This document shows, one piece after another, positions 8,749 through 16,893 of a DNA stretch of 64,000 bases. The DNA lies in assembly GCF_001047135.2 (NCBI RefSeq), contig NZ_DF968079.1, positions 16,007-80,006 of the forward strand. The letters are read 5' to 3'. The translations under genes were made by a program, and so were the position numbers. Below the pieces are notes generated by a model, which did not search any database, was not told where the DNA came from, and worked only from the letters and a program-made list of their open reading frames with translations. Positions within the stretch are counted from its first letter, which is position 1, and each line of letters starts with the position of its first letter. This stretch comes from Fructobacillus tropaeoli (GTDB taxonomy: Bacteria; Bacillota; Bacilli; Lactobacillales; Lactobacillaceae).

Positions 8749-10776
8749 TTAGATTATGGCAACGTTCATGGAAGCTGGTGCACCATAGCCAGTTGGCTGC
8801 ACATTGGAGTTCAAATACTGCCAATCACTTGTTGACAGCCAATAATTGGCACCACGAGCAATTTGTAGTGGATCAGCAATCTTAAAGCCACCATTTTGGT
8901 AACCGTAAATCAGTTGAACATGGAAGTTGTTACTTGCATTATTAAGCTGCAAGTTCCATGGGACGTAGGTAATAACTGGGTTCCATGATAATAATTGAAC
9001 CAGCACGTCATTGACACCGGCTCCTGTGATGTCCTTGGTTTGAACGCCAAAGACGCCGTTCAAGTTTCGGGCCAAGGCAGAGGCCAAAACCGTTTGAGTA
9101 TACCATTGGCCGTAGCCAAATGGGTTGCCATGGAAACCTTGGTCAGCTGAAACGTTAAAACCATAACCAATCTGATTATAAATATCGTGAATATTTGGCA
9201 CATTCTTGCCCTTGGCGGAAAGCGCCATCTGGAATGAAACGCCTTCACAACCTTCTGGTGCGCCTAGTTGTCCTTGGTTCAAAGAAACATGAGGAAAATC
9301 AATATTCAACTGGCTAACATCTAAACGACCGTTACCATCGAACGAAACTGAACGGCCCAAAACATTTTGGTTACCAGTCAATGCACGACCATCACCACCG
9401 GCATAGTAGATACTGTTACCATCCGTATAGTATTGGTTAGTTCGCATGTAATAAGTACCATCATAACCAAAGAAATAAGTACCGTTATCAATGCCTTGAA
9501 TACCTTGTACAGCGCGGCCATCTTGATCCGTATAATAGGTTAGCCCCCACGCATTCCGCCAACCCTGATTTTGCCGAACACCATCGACAAACCAGTAATA
9601 AGTGCCAGTGTAGGCTTTAAAGCCAGTATAAAGATTACCGTTATCATACCAACGGTAACCACCATTTTGAGCTGATCCATCCCACAAATAACCATTTAAC
9701 GGCCGTTCATAGTAGGTATTGTCATCACCAAAATCATATAACTTACTATCAATAATCCGGCTGCCCTGGACAGCACGACCATCTTGATCAGTGTAGTAAG
9801 TTAAGCCCCAGGCACTACGCCAACCTTCATTTTGTCGAACACCATCCAAGAACCAATAGTAAGTGCCCATATAACCACGAAAGCCAGAATAAAGTTGACC
9901 ATTGTCGTACCAACGATATCCACCATTTTGCGCTGAACCGTCATAAAGGTAACCAGTTGATCGCAAGTAATACGTGTTATCATTACCAAAATCAAAATCC
10001 TGACCATTAATGTTTTGAATACCCTGGACAGCACGGCCATCTTGGTCTGTATAATAGTTCAGATTCCAAGCATTCCGCCAACCCTGATTTTGTCGGACAC
10101 CATCAACAAACCAGTAATAAGTTCCCTCATGATATTGGAAGCCTGTGTAGGGCTTTCCATCAACAAACCAATTCCAACCACCATTCGCTCCTGAAACATC
10201 AGGTGAATAGATATAACCATTAACATGCTGCTGAGCCAAATTAGTCAGTGCCGTATCGCGTTGACTTTGTTGATTATCAGCCGCTTTTTGACCATTATTA
10301 GTCGTTGCTGCAGATTGATTATTGGTCGTATTCTTTTGATTTTGGTCAGATGACGTTGACTGGCTATCGCTAGTACTCACGGTAGACTGACTTTCAGCTG
10401 TTTTGGTTGATTGCTTTGAATCATCAGCCGATTTTTGAGCGCTTTCTGAACCAGTGTTCGTACTATTTGTAGTCGTTGTCTTGAAGTTCGCTTCACTAGT
10501 TGTTGCTGTGTTGTTTGAGCCCTGTGCTAAATCACTTTTATCGTTAACCGTGTCGGCTTGATTTGTATCATTTGAACTGCCACTTGTAGCCTGATCAGCA
10601 GCCTTCTGTTGGCTTTGTCCTGATGAGTTCACCGTAGCAGTCGCCGTTGCCTGGTTGTTACTTTGTGCGCTAGTTACATCAGCACTCGCGGAAATACCCG
10701 CCAAAGTTAAGGCACTAGCAATCGCCACTCCCATCATGACCCAGTTTTTACCCGATTTAAACATCTTAATTCGCAT
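8749..10776 (-). CDS. Secreted protein: KxYKxGKxW-like signal, glucan-binding-type repeats, C39-like cysteine peptidase domain
   Basis: About 675 residues. Residues 5-13 read KMFKSGKNW, matching the KxYKxGKxW secretion motif with Phe for Tyr, then a hydrophobic core and a likely ASA-DV cleavage near 33. Residues 35-185 are a Ser/Thr/Asn/Gln/Ala-rich linker. Residues 187-447 hold three repeats of about 87 residues (GGYRWYDNG, GTYYWFVDGVRQN, YYTDQDGRAVQG), like the YG repeats of glucansucrases. Residues 500-660 resemble peptidase C39_2, with Cys511 (GCEGVSFQMAL), His620 (FHVQLIYGY) and Asp636 (IADP). I infer a surface, glucan-bound papain-fold enzyme or a binding protein. The ATG at 10776 is preferred over the GTG just before it. 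Confidence 0.8.
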   Translation of the reverse strand: MRIKMFKSGKNWVMMGVAIASALTLAGISASADVTSAQSNNQATATATVNSSGQSQQKAADQATSGSSNDTNQADTVNDKSDLAQGSNNTATTSEANFKTTTTNSTNTGSESAQKSADDSKQSTKTAESQSTVSTSDSQSTSSDQNQKNTTNNQSAATTNNGQKAADNQQSQRDTALTNLAQQHVNGYIYSPDVSGANGGWNWFVDGKPYTGFQYHEGTYYWFVDGVRQNQGWRNAWNLNYYTDQDGRAVQGIQNINGQDFDFGNDNTYYLRSTGYLYDGSAQNGGYRWYDNGQLYSGFRGYMGTYYWFLDGVRQNEGWRSAWGLTYYTDQDGRAVQGSRIIDSKLYDFGDDNTYYERPLNGYLWDGSAQNGGYRWYDNGNLYTGFKAYTGTYYWFVDGVRQNQGWRNAWGLTYYTDQDGRAVQGIQGIDNGTYFFGYDGTYYMRTNQYYTDGNSIYYAGGDGRALTGNQNVLGRSVSFDGNGRLDVSQLNIDFPHVSLNQGQLGAPEGCEGVSFQMALSAKGKNVPNIHDIYNQIGYGFNVSADQGFHGNPFGYGQWYTQTVLASALARNLNGVFGVQTKDITGAGVNDVLVQLLSWNPVITYVPWNLQLNNASNNFHVQLIYGYQNGGFKIADPLQIARGANYWLSTSDWQYLNSNVQPTGYGAPASMNVAII
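9439..10221 (-). repeat. Three tandem ~260-bp coding repeats
   Basis: Units at 9958-10221, 9697-9957 and 9439-9696 encode residues 187-274, 275-361 and 362-447 of the secreted protein. Units 2 and 3 are closest to each other; unit 1 has a diverged first third. The blocks encoding TYYWF-DGVRQN and YYTDQDGRAVQG are shared by all three, which suggests intragenic duplication with recombination potential. Confidence 0.85.
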
Positions 10777-10901
10777 CACAAAACCATCTCTCTTCTAATT
10801 TATAATATCTTACGTAATATATTATACATATTAGCAATTAATATAAAAGTTTTACTTTCTCTCTAAATCAGCCTCCCTAATCAGTTAATTTTAAATTAAC
10901 A

Positions 10902-10929
10902 AAAAAAGCAAAGTTAACTTTGCTTTTTT
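10902..10929. terminator. Palindromic terminator between cysE and the secreted protein gene
   Basis: A perfect 28-base palindrome (GCAAAGTT-AACTTTGC flanked by A6 and T6) that can act in either direction. It probably ends the cysE transcript, about 145 bases past the cysE stop. The rest of 10780-11073 is AT-rich with a TATAAT-like element near 10830, and no gene is seen. Confidence 0.8.
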
Positions 10930-11073
10930 CTATGAATTGTTTCAATTTTAATTAGGAAAAGACGATATAATTGACAGGCCACATTAATGCTAGCTCTGAG
11001 CCATTTACAAAAATGTTACTACACTTTTATCAATAACTATCCTCTTTCAAAAACTCAACCCAGCTGATTTCCA

Positions 11074-11577
11074 TTAATTGACCACACGGGCAGGAATACC
11101 CACAACCGTCTGACCAGCAAGGATGTCTTGCAAAACAACAGCATTGGCACCGACTTTGCTATCCTGGCCAATGTGGATGTTCCCAATTACCTTGGCACCA
11201 GCACCGATTAAGACTCGGTCGCCAATGGTTGGATGACGCCGTACGCCATCCTTAACAGCGCAACGAGCGCCTAAGGTGACGCCCTGGTAAATTGTCACGT
11301 CGTCACCAATCACAGTTTCTTCACCAATCACAACGTTGACACCGTGGTCAATCACCAAGTTTTTACCAATTGTTGCGCCGGGATGAATATCAATCCCGGT
11401 TTTTCTCTTACTATGGGTCGCAAGTAGCTGAGCCAAAAATGGGTGGCCATGCGTCCAGAGGTAATGGCTTTTACGATAAGCCCTGACCGCCTTATAACCA
11501 GTATGAAAAAGCAAAACCTGGTAGCGGTGCTGTAAAGCAGGATCACGTCGAATAAAATCATCAGCAGTGTCAAACAT
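11074..11577 (-). CDS. cysE: Serine O-acetyltransferase
   Basis: A 167-residue left-handed beta-helix acetyltransferase that makes O-acetylserine for cysteine synthesis. The hexapeptide repeats run from about residue 60 (GIDIHPGATIGKNL, VVIGEETVIGDDV, IYQGVTLGA) to the C-terminal GIPARVV. His in DIHPGA and in VIDHGVNV are the family's active-site histidines. It is a short form without the long N-terminal helical domain of the E. coli enzyme. AAGGAGAACTC precedes the ATG. No cysK lies next to it. The leader carries an attenuator-like terminator. Confidence 0.9.
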   Translation of the reverse strand: MFDTADDFIRRDPALQHRYQVLLFHTGYKAVRAYRKSHYLWTHGHPFLAQLLATHSKRKTGIDIHPGATIGKNLVIDHGVNVVIGEETVIGDDVTIYQGVTLGARCAVKDGVRRHPTIGDRVLIGAGAKVIGNIHIGQDSKVGANAVVLQDILAGQTVVGIPARVVN

Positions 11578-11594
11578 GAGTTCTCCTTATTGAT

Positions 11595-11622
11595 AAAAAC
11601 CCTGGTGTATTCGGTCACCAGG
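11595..11622 (-). terminator. Terminator inside the cysE leader (attenuator candidate)
   Basis: CCTGGTG and CACCAGG arms (11616-11622 and 11601-11607) enclose an 8-base loop, followed on the minus strand by five Ts. It sits only 18 bases upstream of the cysE ATG, after the presumed promoter, so transcripts must read through it to reach cysE. Confidence 0.7.
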
Positions 11623-11658
11623 TCAGCAATTCATCGCGTTTCCCGAATATTTACTGAC
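11622..11658 (-). promoter_or_regulatory. Leader hairpin upstream of the cysE terminator
   Basis: On the minus strand GTCAG (11654-11658) pairs with CTGAC (11622-11626), with further ATTC/GAAT pairing inside. The bases TATTCGG at 11643-11649 are exactly complementary to CCGAATA in the loop of the downstream terminator (11608-11614). This allows an alternative or kissing pairing, as in attenuators. I do not recognise a known riboswitch class or a T-box here. Confidence 0.45.
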
Positions 11659-11685
11659 GAATATACCCCCCTTTGCCTAACAAGG

Positions 11686-11749
11686 CATATAATCTTTGTC
11701 AGGAAAGCTACCAAATTTAAATTGGTACAGTTATAACAAGCGGTATGAT
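11686..11749. promoter_or_regulatory. Divergent cysE/amt promoters sharing one palindrome
   Basis: The inverted repeat TACCAA-N7-TTGGTA spans 11709-11727. Its right arm TTGGTA is the -35 of a plus-strand promoter with TATGAT at 11744-11749 (16-base spacer) facing amt. Its left arm, read on the minus strand, is also TTGGTA and has TATATG at 11686-11691 (17-base spacer) facing cysE. The geometry is read directly; shared control is inferred. Confidence 0.55.
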
Positions 11750-11795
11750 AAGACCTGTAATAAATAGCAGGGAAACAGTACTTGGAGGAATTCAC

Positions 11796-12998
11796 ATGGA
11801 TAGTGGAAGTATTGCTTGGGTCCTGACATCAGCCGTTTTGGTTTGGATCATGACCCCAGGTTTGGGATTGTTTTACGCAGGATTAGGCGACAAGAAAAAC
11901 TTGTTGCATACGGTTGGTATATCAGTATTGCTGATTGGTCTAGCCACAGTAGTCTGGGCATTGTTAGGTTATAGCTTATCCTTTGGTGGATCTGGTTCCT
12001 TTATTGGAAACCTACATTACTTGGGACTGAACCACGTCTCTCTTTCAGGGTCTACTCGCGGTTTGAACATTCCAGATGGTGCCTTTGCCATCTTCCAAGG
12101 AATGTTCCCAATTATCACCATTACCATCATCACTGGTTCAGTAGTTGGACGGATGCGTTTGAAGTCAATGTTAACTTTCCTAACATTATGGTTGATTTTC
12201 ATTTACGCTCCCCTTGCCCACATGGTTTGGGATAACGGTTTCTTAGCTAAGTTGGGTGCTATTGACTTCGCTGGTGGTACCGTTGTTCACATCTCGTCTG
12301 GTGTCACAGGTTTGGTATTGGCCTTGATTCTTGGCCCACGTAACGATCAAAAGCCACACCAAACAAATCCAATCTTCGTCTTGGTTGGTGGCTTCTTACT
12401 TTGGGTTGGTTGGTTTGGATTCAACTCTGGTTCAGCTTTAGCTGCCAACAACCAAGCCATTGTGGCATTGCTTAATTCATGGGTAGCTTCATCAGCAGCT
12501 GTTCTTTCATGGGGAGTGATTGCTTACCAGATTCAAAAGAAGGTCACGCTCGATGGATTGGTAACTGGTGCCTTAGCTGGTTTGGTAGCAATTACACCAG
12601 CAGCTGGTTACGTTCAACCATGGGCTGCTATTGTCATGGGCTTGATTGCCGGCGTCCTTGGTTTTGTCAGCATCACAACGATTAAGAACTTCTTCGGTTA
12701 CGACGACACATTGGATGCCTTTGGTATTCACGGAATTGGTGGTACCGTTGGCGCTCTTCTGACTGGTGTCTTCGCTGATAAGAACTTACCTGGTAGTGCC
12801 GCTGGTTTAATTTCTGGCCACTGGGACTTACTTGGTCATCAAGCAATCGCCGTTTTGGTAACACTTGCTTTGGTCATTATTGGAACACTAGTTTTGGCTG
12901 GCGTTACTCGAGTGATCGCTGGTCCATTACGTGTAAGCGATGCTGATGAAAGCACTGGTTACGACAAATTGATTCACCTACTCGTTATCAAAGACTAA
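11796..12998 (+). CDS. amt: Ammonium transporter
   Basis: A 400-residue Amt/Mep/Rh channel with eleven hydrophobic segments. Key residues are visible: the twin histidines in VVHISSGVTG and GIHGIGGTVGA, the Asp of AIDFAGG, and the pore Phe of AIFQGMFP. The start is the ATG at 11796 after a strong GGAGGAATTCAC site; an in-frame upstream ATG at 11745 overlaps the promoter. No glnK/P-II gene follows, unlike many bacteria. A perfect terminator ends the transcript, so amt appears monocistronic. Confidence 0.95.
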   Translation: MDSGSIAWVLTSAVLVWIMTPGLGLFYAGLGDKKNLLHTVGISVLLIGLATVVWALLGYSLSFGGSGSFIGNLHYLGLNHVSLSGSTRGLNIPDGAFAIFQGMFPIITITIITGSVVGRMRLKSMLTFLTLWLIFIYAPLAHMVWDNGFLAKLGAIDFAGGTVVHISSGVTGLVLALILGPRNDQKPHQTNPIFVLVGGFLLWVGWFGFNSGSALAANNQAIVALLNSWVASSAAVLSWGVIAYQIQKKVTLDGLVTGALAGLVAITPAAGYVQPWAAIVMGLIAGVLGFVSITTIKNFFGYDDTLDAFGIHGIGGTVGALLTGVFADKNLPGSAAGLISGHWDLLGHQAIAVLVTLALVIIGTLVLAGVTRVIAGPLRVSDADESTGYDKLIHLLVIKD

Positions 12999-13020
12999 GT
13001 CAATTGAATCAATGCACAAT

Positions 13021-13053
13021 AAAAGGGCTGTCACAATGACAGCCCTTTTATTT
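13021..13053. terminator. Bidirectional terminator between amt and the amidotransferase gene
   Basis: AAAAGGGCTGTCA and its exact complement enclose a short loop (13021-13048), with a T-run on the plus strand and matching As for the minus strand. It serves the convergent genes on both sides. Confidence 0.93.
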
Positions 13054-13063
13054 TTGTCTGAAA

Positions 13064-13744
13064 TTAATTTGTTTGGTCAACTAAATAGTCCAACAACAAA
13101 AACATGATTTCCTGATTTTTACTTGGAACACCGTGAGCTAAAATATCAGCGCCCGTTTGGTGCAAAGCATTTTTAGCATCGTTGGCATACGCGCTATCAT
13201 TAGCAACCATTTCGCGAACGTTGTCCGCCTCTGGCTCAAAGTGAAACTGTAATCCTAAGAGATTTTCAAAGACAAAACCCTGATTTTTGACCAAATCAGT
13301 ACTGAACAAAAGCTCTGCCTGATCAGGTATGGTAAACATTTGCTCATGCCAATGGAGCGCTTCCACTTTCTCCGGCAATCCCGGAATACGATCGCTAACT
13401 CTCTTAACCGGTGCCCAACCAACTTCCTTATAAGGGGCATCAAGAACTTCGCCCCCAAGAACCTTAGCAATTTGCTGAGCACCATAGCACGCCCCAAAAA
13501 TCGGCTTATGCTGGGCCATTAGTTGCGCAATTAATGATCGCTCTTCAGCAATCCAAGGCAAGTCATCATTAGGACTCATAGGCCCACCCAAAATAACTAA
13601 GAAATCAACATCTTCCGCACTTGGCAAGACATCTTGAAATTGAGCTGGGTGGTGAACAGTCATCTCATGACCGTGTTTCTGTGACCAACGAGCAATGCTC
13701 CCTGGTCCTTCGTTTGGTGTATGTTGCAAAACATGAATGCGCAT
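13064..13744 (-). CDS. Class I glutamine amidotransferase-like protein
   Basis: A 226-residue stand-alone GATase1 domain. The nucleophile Cys lies in FGACYGAQQIAKVLGG and the His/Glu pair in GLQFHFEPEADNV, so the triad looks intact. It resembles the GuaA-N-like proteins annotated as GMP synthase-like amidotransferases, with no synthetase domain or partner nearby. The start is the ATG at 13744, placed after AAAGGAGG; a longer frame has no ribosome site. The substrate is unknown. Confidence 0.85.
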   Translation of the reverse strand: MRIHVLQHTPNEGPGSIARWSQKHGHEMTVHHPAQFQDVLPSAEDVDFLVILGGPMSPNDDLPWIAEERSLIAQLMAQHKPIFGACYGAQQIAKVLGGEVLDAPYKEVGWAPVKRVSDRIPGLPEKVEALHWHEQMFTIPDQAELLFSTDLVKNQGFVFENLLGLQFHFEPEADNVREMVANDSAYANDAKNALHQTGADILAHGVPSKNQEIMFLLLDYLVDQTN

Positions 13745-13822
13745 CAAAAAAGCCTCCTTTTTTGGACGGCAATTTGATACGGGTTTCGCCTGCATATGCC
13801 CTTAATACGATTATTTTAACAC

Positions 13823-13852
13823 AAAAAAGTCCTGACGGTTGACGTCAGGACT
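13823..13852 (-). terminator. Terminator after the YeiH-type gene
   Basis: AGTCCTGACG pairs with CGTCAGGACT and a six-T run follows on the minus strand. It lies 18 bases past the stop codon. Confidence 0.9.
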
Positions 13853-13869
13853 AATTTTTCAACGAATAT

Positions 13870-14871
13870 TTAAAAGAATAAATGAATCAAAACAACAGCG
13901 AGCAAAACTTGAACAGCGCCGACCAAGAAACCAAAACTAAGGAACTTAACCCCACTCTTTTTGATAACTGACCATTTCAAGTTCAAGCCAATCGCAGCCA
14001 AGTTAACCACACCAAAGAATGTCGACACCGTGTGACTGAACTGGTGAATTGGGGCCGGCAAGGCCATGATTGAGTTCACTACCAGTAAGATGGCAAAGAC
14101 GATGATGTACCAAGGTAGAATCGTAATTTTAGCCTTTTCGTCCTCTTCGACCGCCTCTTTTGCATTTTGCCGCTTAGCGATATAAGCAAACAAAACAACC
14201 ACAAAGACCAACATAATGACCCGCAACAGCTTAAACAACGTTGCAAAGGTCACAACATTTGAGTTAATCAAGGAAGCTGTTCCAACAACCTGGCCAACAG
14301 ATTGGACAGTGCCACCGACTAAGGCACCACGCAATAGGTTGTTATCACCAAATAAGAAGTGCGACAAACTTGGCAATGTCAGCAAAAGCAGCATTCCCGT
14401 CAAAGAAACGGTTGCGACCGCCGTTCGACGATCATCATCCTTGGCCTTGATAACGGGCGCAACAGCCGCAATGGCACTTGAACCGCAGACGGCATTGCCG
14501 GCACCCATCAGCATCGTGCTGTTATCATCAACCTTAAACAGGTACTTCCCCAACAAGAAGACAATCCCGATCACCAAAATCATATTAATAATGATAAAGA
14601 AGATACCATTCAATCCTAATTTGGAAAGTGTTTTAAAGGTCAAAGTCGACCCCAGCAAAGCAATCCCAATCTCAATTGGATATTTTTCTGACCATTTAAC
14701 CCCAGCACCATACTGGTCACCAGCAAAAATAGTGTTTCCCAACAAAATCCCAATAATCATGGCCAAACTTTCGGCTCCCAATTGCGGTAAATATTTACTC
14801 AAAAATTGGGCAAAAAGCGAAACCACGACTGCCAGGACAATCCCGACAACATGCTTCTTCTCGATTCTCAT
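13870..14871 (-). CDS. YeiH/UPF0324 family membrane protein (putative sulfate exporter family)
   Basis: A 333-residue protein with about ten hydrophobic segments. Family landmarks include LGAESLAMIIGILLGN near the N-terminus, KWSEKYPIEIGIALLGSTL, GAGNAVCGSSAIAAVAPVI and GGTVQSVGQVVGTAS. These match the conserved UPF0324 family, for which sulfate or other anion export has been proposed but is poorly proven. The ATG follows AGAAGGA. A TTATCAA/TTGATAA inverted repeat lies about 90 bases upstream (14959-14981) and may be an operator. Confidence 0.85.
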   Translation of the reverse strand: MRIEKKHVVGIVLAVVVSLFAQFLSKYLPQLGAESLAMIIGILLGNTIFAGDQYGAGVKWSEKYPIEIGIALLGSTLTFKTLSKLGLNGIFFIIINMILVIGIVFLLGKYLFKVDDNSTMLMGAGNAVCGSSAIAAVAPVIKAKDDDRRTAVATVSLTGMLLLLTLPSLSHFLFGDNNLLRGALVGGTVQSVGQVVGTASLINSNVVTFATLFKLLRVIMLVFVVVLFAYIAKRQNAKEAVEEDEKAKITILPWYIIVFAILLVVNSIMALPAPIHQFSHTVSTFFGVVNLAAIGLNLKWSVIKKSGVKFLSFGFLVGAVQVLLAVVLIHLFF

Positions 14872-15059
14872 CAGACAATCATTCCTTCTTTCGTTAGTAT
14901 TTTAACAAAAAATATTACCTCCCCATTAAACACCTAACCAGGGGGGCTTCGTCAAGTTTATCAAGATTAAAATTTGATAACAAAGGACGTTTTTTAATCA
15001 TTTTTAAAATCAGTTCGGAACGCCCCTTTTTCTTTTAAAATAAAACAAAAATTAAGGGG

Positions 15060-15088
15060 TTGTCTTTTAACCACCGTGTTATCATAAT
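15060..15088 (+). promoter_or_regulatory. Promoter of the HAD phosphatase gene
   Basis: TTGTCT (15060-15065), a 17-base spacer and CATAAT (15083-15088), about 36 bases before the start codon. Confidence 0.5.
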
Positions 15089-15124
15089 TAAAGTTAATTA
15101 TAGTATAGAAAGTTGGATTGTAGC

Positions 15125-15817
15125 ATGACCTATGAATACTTGATTTTTGACCTTGATGACACCCTCTTGGATTTTACCGGAGGCGAAGTCGCCGCCATTC
15201 GTCAGCTTTTTTCAAATGAATTAGGCTTAACAGGCACTGATTTAGACCATGCACTAAAGATTTATCAAGAGATTAACCACCATCTCTGGCAACAATACGA
15301 ATTCAAAGAAATTGCTCGCCAACAAATTTTTGAAGAGCGTTTCAAAAAGACCCTCGAAGCTCTCGGAATCGACTATGATGCCGACCGACTTGAGCAAGAA
15401 TACGCCACATTGCGTGACCATAATTATCGGATGCTCCCCTATGCAACTGAAATTTTGCAACACCTGCAAGACCAATATACCATTATCGCTGGTACGAATG
15501 GCCAGGATGCCACTCAACGCCTGCGCCTCAAGGAAACTGGCTTAGATCAGTACTTTGACCAAATTTTCACTTCTGAAATGATTGGTGCTTCTAAACCCGA
15601 CGCAGCATTCTTCGACCGCATTTTTCAAGATAACCCACAAATGACCAAGGAAAATACAGTAATGATTGGGGATGGCTTAACTTCTGACATCTTAGGTGGC
15701 CAAAACTATCAACTCGACACCATTTGGATTAATCCCAATCACAAAGACAACCCGGCAGAAATCAAACCAACCCAAGTAGTTGAGGATTTGCCAACTTTGG
15801 AAGCACTCTTGCAATAA
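15125..15817 (+). CDS. YjjG-type HAD hydrolase (pyrimidine nucleotidase-like)
   Basis: A 230-residue HAD-superfamily phosphatase. Motif I is FDLDDTLLDF, motif II the Thr in AGTNGQDATQ, motif III the Lys in GASKPDAAFF, and motif IV GDGLTSDILGG. The helical cap between residues 15 and 90 and the double Asp in DLDDT are typical of YjjG/YfnB nucleotidases that clear non-canonical pyrimidine nucleotides. I took the ATG at 15125; a TTG four codons upstream is in frame. The ribosome site is weak. Single-gene unit with its own promoter and terminator. Confidence 0.82.
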   Translation: MTYEYLIFDLDDTLLDFTGGEVAAIRQLFSNELGLTGTDLDHALKIYQEINHHLWQQYEFKEIARQQIFEERFKKTLEALGIDYDADRLEQEYATLRDHNYRMLPYATEILQHLQDQYTIIAGTNGQDATQRLRLKETGLDQYFDQIFTSEMIGASKPDAAFFDRIFQDNPQMTKENTVMIGDGLTSDILGGQNYQLDTIWINPNHKDNPAEIKPTQVVEDLPTLEALLQ

Positions 15818-15847
15818 TGAAAGCTGCGATTCTATCATCGTCAGCTC

Positions 15848-15884
15848 AAAAAAAGTCAGACCTTTGCGGGTCTGACTTTTTTTA
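15848..15884. terminator. Bidirectional terminator between convergent genes
   Basis: AAAGTCAGACC pairs with GGTCTGACTTT around a short loop, with A and T runs on both flanks. It serves the HAD gene on the plus strand and the thiamine operon on the minus strand. Confidence 0.93.
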
Positions 15885-16181
15885 TTTTTGGTACTTACCG
15901 ATTTTTTGATCAATCGTTAAGATTTCACCATCGGGTTGATAGGCGACCTTGATATAGGCGGAAACCTTCTTGGCACCTGCCCGAACAGCCACATGCTGAC
16001 ACTCTTTCACGATGTCCATCAACTGGTTGTAATCATTGCCTTCAATGGTTGTTTCAAAGGGGCCAACTTCATAACGTAAGCCAGTACTTTGAATATAAGA
16101 AATCACCTCATCGACCATTCGACACAATTCTTGGTCATTTTCGGCCGCTGGTAAGACCTGAATCGCTACACTTGCACTCAT
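15882..16181 (-). CDS. Thiamine-binding protein of the UPF0045/MTH1187 family
   Basis: A 99-residue protein of the small ferredoxin-like fold family (MTH1187/YqgV) that binds thiamine. It reads SVAIQVLPAAEN at the start, then YIQSTGLRYEVGPFETTIEGN, the family hallmark, and ends with a VSAYIKVAYQ strand. Its start overlaps the end of the HAD gene by four bases, so translation is probably coupled. It is the last gene of the TPP-riboswitch operon. A role as thiamine buffer or sensor is inferred. Confidence 0.85.
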   Translation of the reverse strand: MSASVAIQVLPAAENDQELCRMVDEVISYIQSTGLRYEVGPFETTIEGNDYNQLMDIVKECQHVAVRAGAKKVSAYIKVAYQPDGEILTIDQKIGKYQK

Positions 16182-16834
16182 TTATTTTCTCCTTTTACTA
16201 CAGTCGCAAAATCAATCGTTTCGTCTGCTAAATTTTGTAAATCAGTCCACTCTTTCTTTGACTGATGGTCGTAGACACCAATCAAATGAAAACCCGCCCT
16301 CTTTGCAGTTGAAGCCGCATACAGTGCGTCCTCGTAGACTGAAATCTTGTTCGGTTGCTGGCCAAAATACCGTGCAGCAGCCTGGTAAATTGTAGGTTGC
16401 GTTTTATCCTGCCCAACATCTTCACAGAAAAAAACAAAGTCAAAAAATGGCAGCAGTTTCAGACGACGTAGACAGTCTTTGGCCAACACCGAGCTACTAG
16501 CGGTTGCCAGAACGATTTTGCGACCAGATTGGTATGCATTTTGTAAGTATGCATACACGCCAACCTTAAGCGGAATATCATTTCGATAGTGTTGGTCCAT
16601 CAAAGCTCGCATCTCCTGCGCCAAGCTCTCTGCTGTGACCGGTAACGCAAATAACTCTTGTATAAAGACGGCCGAATCCGTCAAAGTCATGGTTTGAATC
16701 CGGTCATGCAAGTCTGCTGGCAACTGGTCAATGCCATGTCGGTGAAGCAATTCAGTGGCTAAATTCTCCCAAAAAGGCATGGAATCAACTAATGTGCCAT
16801 CGAGGTCAAAAATCAGATATTCCTTACCGCTCAT
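16178..16834 (-). CDS. HAD-superfamily phosphatase in the thiamine operon
   Basis: A 218-residue HAD hydrolase of the beta-phosphoglucomutase/GS1 class. Motif I is IFDLDGTLVDS, motif II the Thr in VLATASSSV, a Lys lies in VGQDKTQPT, and motif IV is SVYEDALYAA. The helical cap spans about residues 17-85. Since it sits between thiW and the thiamine-binding protein behind a TPP riboswitch, a phosphatase acting on thiamine phosphate or a precursor phosphate is a reasonable inference, but the substrate cannot be read from sequence. Confidence 0.82.
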   Translation of the reverse strand: MSGKEYLIFDLDGTLVDSMPFWENLATELLHRHGIDQLPADLHDRIQTMTLTDSAVFIQELFALPVTAESLAQEMRALMDQHYRNDIPLKVGVYAYLQNAYQSGRKIVLATASSSVLAKDCLRRLKLLPFFDFVFFCEDVGQDKTQPTIYQAAARYFGQQPNKISVYEDALYAASTAKRAGFHLIGVYDHQSKKEWTDLQNLADETIDFATVVKGENK

Positions 16835-16893
16835 CGCTCACTCTCCCCTTTACCAACCCTATTACCAAAACCGCCCTGATTGACCGTGATTAT

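Noticed and set aside
9439-10221. Tandem repeats considered as a CRISPR or satellite array
   Set aside because: Units are ~260 bp, in frame and encode YG-type protein repeats; there are no short direct repeats with unique spacers.
8749-10776. C39-like domain taken as a sign of a bacteriocin export cluster
   Set aside because: There is no ABC transporter domain, no double-glycine leader peptide gene and no immunity gene nearby; the protein itself is secreted.
14216-14905. A 229-codon plus-strand open frame
   Set aside because: It lies antisense to the YeiH-type gene, whose membrane protein pattern is clear. Its residues show no family pattern and it has no ribosome site.
14936-15040. GGGGGGC and CGCCCC segments considered as a terminator or riboswitch upstream of yeiH
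   Set aside because: The pairing is interrupted and no known aptamer motif is present. Only the TTATCAA/TTGATAA repeat inside it looks regular, and it is mentioned with yeiH.
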